From the NCBI GenBank assembly GCA_017471885.1, contig JAFURI010000058.1:1-34747 (forward strand): 34,747 nt of DNA, given 5' to 3'. Numbering within the stretch: position 1 is the stretch's first letter; every line of letters starts with the position of its first letter. Below are positions 31,183 through 34,747 of this stretch, one piece after another. This DNA is from Clostridia bacterium. Its GTDB lineage: Bacteria > Bacillota > Clostridia > Christensenellales > Aristaeellaceae. The translations under genes and the position numbers were made by a program. The notes under the pieces are model-generated. The model saw only the letters and a list, made by a program, of their open reading frames with translations, made no database searches and was not told the DNA's origin.

Positions 31183-32601
31183 TTAATCGTCGAAGAGCAC
31201 CATCTTGCCGGGGTTGAGCACCAGCTTGGGATCAAAGGCAAGCTTGATGTTGCGGTACAGCTGATAGATCTGATCGCCGACGAAGGGCCGCAGGAACTCC
31301 AGTCGGCCGTTGCCGATGCCATGCTCGCCGGAGAGCTGGCCGCCCAGCTCCTTGGACTTGGCGTACAGCTGGATCAGGCTGGCGTGGGTGGCGGACTTCC
31401 ACTCCTCGTCCGTCATGCCGGGCATGCGGAGGATCTCGGTGTGAATGTTGCCGTCGCCGGCGTGTCCGCAGGGTTCCACCTTCAGACCGTGGGACATGCC
31501 GATCTGCTTGGCGGCCTTCACAAACTCGGCAATCCGGGCGCGGGGCACTACCACGTCGCATTCTTCCTGGGCGATGGAGTAGGCCTTCATGCCCTCCAGG
31601 ATGGCGGCGCGAACGGACCACACGGAGCCGATACGTTCGGGGGTGTCGGCCAGCATCACGTCCAGCGCGCCTGCGTTCAGGGCAGCTTCGGCGGCCGCAT
31701 CGCAGCACTGGGTCAGCTCATCACGGGTGGAAGCGTCGTACATCACCAGCAGCACGGCGTTGCCTTCCTGTACCGGGAGGTACTTGTGCAGCGTGGTCTC
31801 CACAATATCCACCAGCTCGCGCTCGAGGAATTCCACCGCCGTGGGCACAAAGGGCAGCTGCAGCAGCGCGGGCACGCAGTCAATGCAGGTTTCCAGATCG
31901 TTGAAGGGGATCACCAGCGTGCAGGTACATTTGGGAGAGGGGATCAGCTTCAGGGTGACCTCGGTGCAGATGCACAGGATACCCTCGGAGCCGATGATCA
32001 GATCCTTGATATCAAAGCCGGTGGTGTTCTTCACCACGTTGGAGGAGAAGTTGACGATCTCGCCGTTGGGCAGCACGGCCTCAATGCAGCGCACATAGTC
32101 GCGGGTTACGCCGTAGCGCACAGCGCGCATGCCGCCTGCATTGGTGATGATGGAGCCGCCGATGGAAGCGGTTTTCTCGCCAGGATCCGGCGGATAGAAC
32201 AGGCCTGCCTCGGCTGCCGCAGCGGCTACCTCAGTGATCAGCGCGCCGGGTTGGACGGTGACGGTCATGTTCTGCAGATCCACGGGGAAGATCTTGTTCA
32301 TCTTCATCAGCGAAAGCATGATGCCGCCGTACTTGCAGTTGGCGCCGCCGGCCAGACCCGTGCCTGCGCCGCGGGCCACCACGGGGATATTCTGCTCGTT
32401 GGCGTATTTCATGATGGCGGAGACCTCTTCCTTGTTCAGGACCTCCACGTACAATTCCGGCGGGAACATGCCGTATTCGGGCATTTCATCATGATAATAC
32501 TCGGTGGCGACTTCGCTGCCCACCCACACGCGGGAGGGGTCGGTGACGGAGCGGATGAAATCAAAATCAGCCTGATCCATTTTCTTATAGGGATACGGCA
32601 T
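31183..32601 (-). CDS. FAD-linked lactate/glycolate-type dehydrogenase (LctD/GlcD-like)
   Basis: A 472-residue FAD-dependent 2-hydroxyacid dehydrogenase of the GlcD/D-lactate dehydrogenase family. The FAD-binding PCMH domain has PVVARGAGTGLAGGANCKYG and ASIGGSIITNAGGMRAVRYG. The C-terminal catalytic part has PCGHAGDGNIHTEI and LSGEHGIGNGR, with the metal or substrate histidines of the family. Downstream of etfB and etfA, it matches LctD of the lactate dehydrogenase/ETF complex of acetogens, which oxidises lactate with NAD by electron confurcation with ferredoxin. The substrate could also be glycolate or another hydroxyacid. AAAGGAGG precedes ATG 32601; only one base separates it from the etfA stop. 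Confidence 0.93.
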   Translation of the reverse strand: MPYPYKKMDQADFDFIRSVTDPSRVWVGSEVATEYYHDEMPEYGMFPPELYVEVLNKEEVSAIMKYANEQNIPVVARGAGTGLAGGANCKYGGIMLSLMKMNKIFPVDLQNMTVTVQPGALITEVAAAAAEAGLFYPPDPGEKTASIGGSIITNAGGMRAVRYGVTRDYVRCIEAVLPNGEIVNFSSNVVKNTTGFDIKDLIIGSEGILCICTEVTLKLIPSPKCTCTLVIPFNDLETCIDCVPALLQLPFVPTAVEFLERELVDIVETTLHKYLPVQEGNAVLLVMYDASTRDELTQCCDAAAEAALNAGALDVMLADTPERIGSVWSVRAAILEGMKAYSIAQEECDVVVPRARIAEFVKAAKQIGMSHGLKVEPCGHAGDGNIHTEILRMPGMTDEEWKSATHASLIQLYAKSKELGGQLSGEHGIGNGRLEFLRPFVGDQIYQLYRNIKLAFDPKLVLNPGKMVLFDD

Positions 32602-32602
32602 A

Positions 32603-33796
32603 TCACTCGACCTCCTTTGCAGCCTTGATGCGGGCAATCAGCTCGGGAACCACCTGATACAGGTCGTCCACGATCTTATAGTGGGCGATGTTGAAAATCT
32701 GCGCATTGGGATCACTGTTGATGGCGACGATAGTCTGCGCCGTGTTCATGCTGGCGGTGAACTGTACCGCGCCGGACACGCCGCAGGTGATGATCAGCTT
32801 GGGTTTGACCGTACGGCCGGAAAGGCCGATCTGGTGGGCGCTGTCGCCGTAGCCTTCTTCCACCATGGGACGGGTGAAGCACAGCTGTCCGCCCAGCAGA
32901 CTGGCCAGCTCGCGTACCATTTCCACGTCCTTCTGGGACTTCACGCCGCGTCCGGCCACCACCAGTACGTCCTCTTCCTCAATGGACTTGGTGCGGGTGA
33001 TGGCGGCGCGCTCCAGCACGCGTACGCCGGACTGCACCATGTGGTCGGACGCGTTGCACATGGTGACCTTGCCGGTGGGATTCTCCACCTTCCTGGCCTT
33101 ATCCATTACCTTGTAGCGCACCGTGGCAAACTGGGGACGGGACTGAGTGATGATGATCTGCGCCATGATGTTGCCGCCGAAGGCAGGGCGGATCTGCACC
33201 AGGTCGGTGTTGTCCTTCATTTGAAGCTCGGTGCAGTCGGCGGTCAGGCCGGTATGGAAGCGCACAGCCAGACGGGGCGCCAGAGAGCGTCCGCAGGCGG
33301 TGGCGCCTACCAGCACGCAGGAGGGGAAGGTGGCGGAGATGCAGTCCGCCACGGCGTCGGAGTAGCAGTCGGCCTTGAAGCCGTCAAAGCCTGGATGCTC
33401 GTATACAAAGACTTCCTTCACGCCGTAGGGCAGGAGCTTTCTGGCGTTTTCAGCCGTACCCTCGCCGCCGACGATCACGCAGTTGACGTCGTAACCCACC
33501 TTGGCGGCCAGCTTGTGGGCTTCGCCGATCAGCTCATATGCTACGGGATGGATATCGCCCTGTTCCTGCTCCACATACACGAGGATGTCACGCCACTTGC
33601 TCTTATCGCAGGAGCGGGCTACCTGCTCGAACCACAGGGCCTTGGTGTGGCAGTTCTTGACGCAGATGGAGCACATGCGGCACTTGTCGCTTACGACGAT
33701 GCCGTCCTTGTCCATGCGCAGCGCGCCGAAGGGACAGCGCTCGATACACTTGCCGCAAAGATCACACTTGGATTTGTCAAATTTCAGCAGTTCCAT
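32603..33796 (-). CDS. etfA: EtfA with N-terminal two-[4Fe-4S] ferredoxin domain
   Basis: A 397-residue electron-transfer flavoprotein alpha subunit. Residues 1-60 form a ferredoxin module with two full cluster motifs: Cys11-Cys14-Cys17-Cys21 (CDLCGKCIERCP) and Cys39-Cys42-Cys45-Cys49 (CRMCSICVKNC). The EtfA body follows, with the C-terminal FAD site (GRGVKSQKDVEMV, GLSGRTVKPKLIITCGVSGAVQF, AINSDPNAQIF). This fusion is typical of bifurcating ETFs such as LctC and CarE, where the clusters carry low-potential electrons. AGGAGGTG precedes ATG 33796 and overlaps the etfB stop. It acts as a complex with EtfB and the adjacent dehydrogenase. Confidence 0.96.
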   Translation of the reverse strand: MELLKFDKSKCDLCGKCIERCPFGALRMDKDGIVVSDKCRMCSICVKNCHTKALWFEQVARSCDKSKWRDILVYVEQEQGDIHPVAYELIGEAHKLAAKVGYDVNCVIVGGEGTAENARKLLPYGVKEVFVYEHPGFDGFKADCYSDAVADCISATFPSCVLVGATACGRSLAPRLAVRFHTGLTADCTELQMKDNTDLVQIRPAFGGNIMAQIIITQSRPQFATVRYKVMDKARKVENPTGKVTMCNASDHMVQSGVRVLERAAITRTKSIEEEDVLVVAGRGVKSQKDVEMVRELASLLGGQLCFTRPMVEEGYGDSAHQIGLSGRTVKPKLIITCGVSGAVQFTASMNTAQTIVAINSDPNAQIFNIAHYKIVDDLYQVVPELIARIKAAKEVE

Positions 33797-33807
33797 ACCG
33801 CACCTCC

Positions 33808-34596
33808 TCAAATGAACTTGGCTTCAGCCAGCATGGAAGCCAGCTGTGCAGCCTTCTGGGCGGGCGTACCCTCCAGGGTCACGGCGCTGCCGACGGCGGG
33901 CGGCGGGAAAATCCGTTCCACGGTGGTGGGGGAGCCGATCACGCCCAGACGGGTCATATCGGGATGGGGCAGATCTGCGGCGGACACGATCCGCACGGGC
34001 TTCTCCTCGGACGCCTTCTTGCGGCGGTAGGAGGGAAGACGAGGCACGCACACGTCCTTGTCCACAGTGATCAGGCAGGGATAGCTTATTTCGCTGATCT
34101 GGAACTCGCTGCCCAGATCCTGACGCACCTGAATCTTCTGTGCGTCAGCGTCGGTGATTTCATTCACCCATGCGGCATGGGGGATGTGCAGATGCTCCGC
34201 CATGGCGGGGCCGATCTGGGCTGTGTCGCCGTCGGTGGTCTGGCGGCCGCAGATGATCAGATCAGCGCCGCCCAGCAGCTGCACGCCCTGCACCAGCGTG
34301 TAGGAGGTAGCCAGCACGTCAGAGCCTGCAAACTTGCGGTCGGAAAGGATCACCGCGTCGTCTGCGCCCATCATATAGGCGTCGCGCACCATGGTTTCCG
34401 CCTGCTGGGGGCCCATGGTCAGTACGGTGACGGTGCCGCCCACTTTTTCGCGCAGACGCAGCGCGCATTCCAGCGCAAATAAATCAAAGGGGTTGGTGCG
34501 GGTAGCCGCGCCAACGCGCTTCAGATTGCCGCTGGTTTCATCGATCTCCACTTTGGAGGACAGGGGGACCTGTTTCATGCAAACGATGATTTTCAT
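33808..34596 (-). CDS. etfB: EtfB, electron-transfer flavoprotein beta subunit
   Basis: A 262-residue ETF beta subunit. It begins MKIIVCMKQVPLSSKVEIDE. The nucleotide-binding core has LTMGPQQAETMVRDAYMMGADDAVIL and the NAD/FAD-binding signature GADLIICGRQTTDGDTAQIGP (split across residues about 120-140); the C-terminal PAVGSAVTLEGTPAQKA region recruits the alpha subunit. AAAGG upstream supports ATG 34596; the frame to 34626 is rejected as it lies before the conserved MKIIV start. First gene of etfB-etfA-dehydrogenase, transcribed leftward. In bifurcating ETFs this subunit carries the FAD that splits the hydride. Confidence 0.95.
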   Translation of the reverse strand: MKIIVCMKQVPLSSKVEIDETSGNLKRVGAATRTNPFDLFALECALRLREKVGGTVTVLTMGPQQAETMVRDAYMMGADDAVILSDRKFAGSDVLATSYTLVQGVQLLGGADLIICGRQTTDGDTAQIGPAMAEHLHIPHAAWVNEITDADAQKIQVRQDLGSEFQISEISYPCLITVDKDVCVPRLPSYRRKKASEEKPVRIVSAADLPHPDMTRLGVIGSPTTVERIFPPPAVGSAVTLEGTPAQKAAQLASMLAEAKFI

Positions 34597-34661
34597 GCAA
34601 TCAAACCTTTCGGATGTCTGGGGCACTGCCGGAGTCGTTTCCCGGAACAGTCATTTGCTCC

Positions 34662-34690
34662 ATTTTACCACGAAACGACATCTTTTTCCA
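34662..34690 (-). promoter_or_regulatory. Candidate promoter of the etfB operon
   Basis: On the - strand: TGGAAA (34690-34685), 17-base spacer, TAAAAT (34667-34662), 65 bases before ATG 34596. The leader contains an imperfect palindrome around GTTTCCCGGAAC (34637-34648). Beyond the promoter, to the right edge, I see nothing further. Confidence 0.5.
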
Positions 34691-34747
34691 CGGCGTAACA
34701 GGGGCTGGATAAAGCAGAACACACAAAAAACAACCCGGCGCTTAAGA

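Noticed and set aside
31075-32628. A 517-codon forward frame opposite the FAD dehydrogenase
   Set aside because: Shadow of a certain gene and it would read through the carbohydrate operon terminator.
34637-34648. Similarity of the etfB leader palindrome (TTTCC-C-GGAAC) to the TTTCC-G-GGAAA palindrome at 20159-20169
   Set aside because: Only two copies, one imperfect, in unrelated contexts; too short to claim a shared regulator without a genome-wide count.

Overview
The window looks like a chromosomal segment of a GC-rich anaerobic member of the Clostridia, possibly a gut Christensenellales or Oscillospirales type lineage. The basis is CdaA/CdaR, a single-chain clostridial-type PurL, LplB/LplC-type sugar permeases with a YesM/YesN two-component system, an ETF-linked lactate-type dehydrogenase with ferredoxin domains, strong AGGAGG ribosome binding sites and -35/-10 boxes of the housekeeping kind. 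The lineage is inference; no rRNA or tRNA gene is visible. I found no insertion sequence, phage gene or CRISPR array.

Layout. (1) 1-5610: end of the de novo purine operon, with the 3' end of purH, a 414-base hairpin-rich spacer, then purD and purL overlapping by 4 bases. (2) 5517-9192: small accessory genes: a reverse-strand HTH regulator whose frame runs back through the purL terminator, a 66-residue protein with its own promoter and terminator, a secreted protein with three PepSY-like repeats, and a TetR regulator/CPBP protease pair. (3) 9415-13727: cdaA-cdaR (c-di-AMP synthesis and its YbbR partner), an uncharacterised membrane-anchored protein and an RsmF-like RNA methyltransferase. (4) 13804-18155: malic enzyme (reverse), an RlmA-like methyltransferase translationally coupled to an APH-fold kinase (forward), and a MATE exporter (reverse). 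(5) 18262-21623: a KdpE/KdpD-like two-component pair without potassium genes, a 51-residue membrane protein, and a CsoR-type metal sensor in an operon with an EamA transporter. (6) 21810-31121: a seven-gene carbohydrate unit: two permeases, binding protein, YesM-type kinase, YesN-type regulator, a cytoplasmic calcium-motif propeller protein of unknown activity and a Gfo/Idh/MocA oxidoreductase. (7) 31183-34596 (reverse): etfB, ferredoxin-fused etfA and an FAD dehydrogenase, the architecture of the electron-confurcating lactate dehydrogenase complex.

How the parts work together. The carbohydrate unit reads as import, sensing and first catabolic steps for one unidentified glycan or glycoside. 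No ABC ATPase is present, so a shared one elsewhere is expected. A terminator-like hairpin after the binding-protein gene and a hairpin just before its ribosome binding site suggest the binding protein is made in excess over permeases and regulators. The least explained items are the propeller protein, the hairpin array between purH and purD, the HTH gene whose transcript should end before its stop codon, and the CsoR/EamA pairing.
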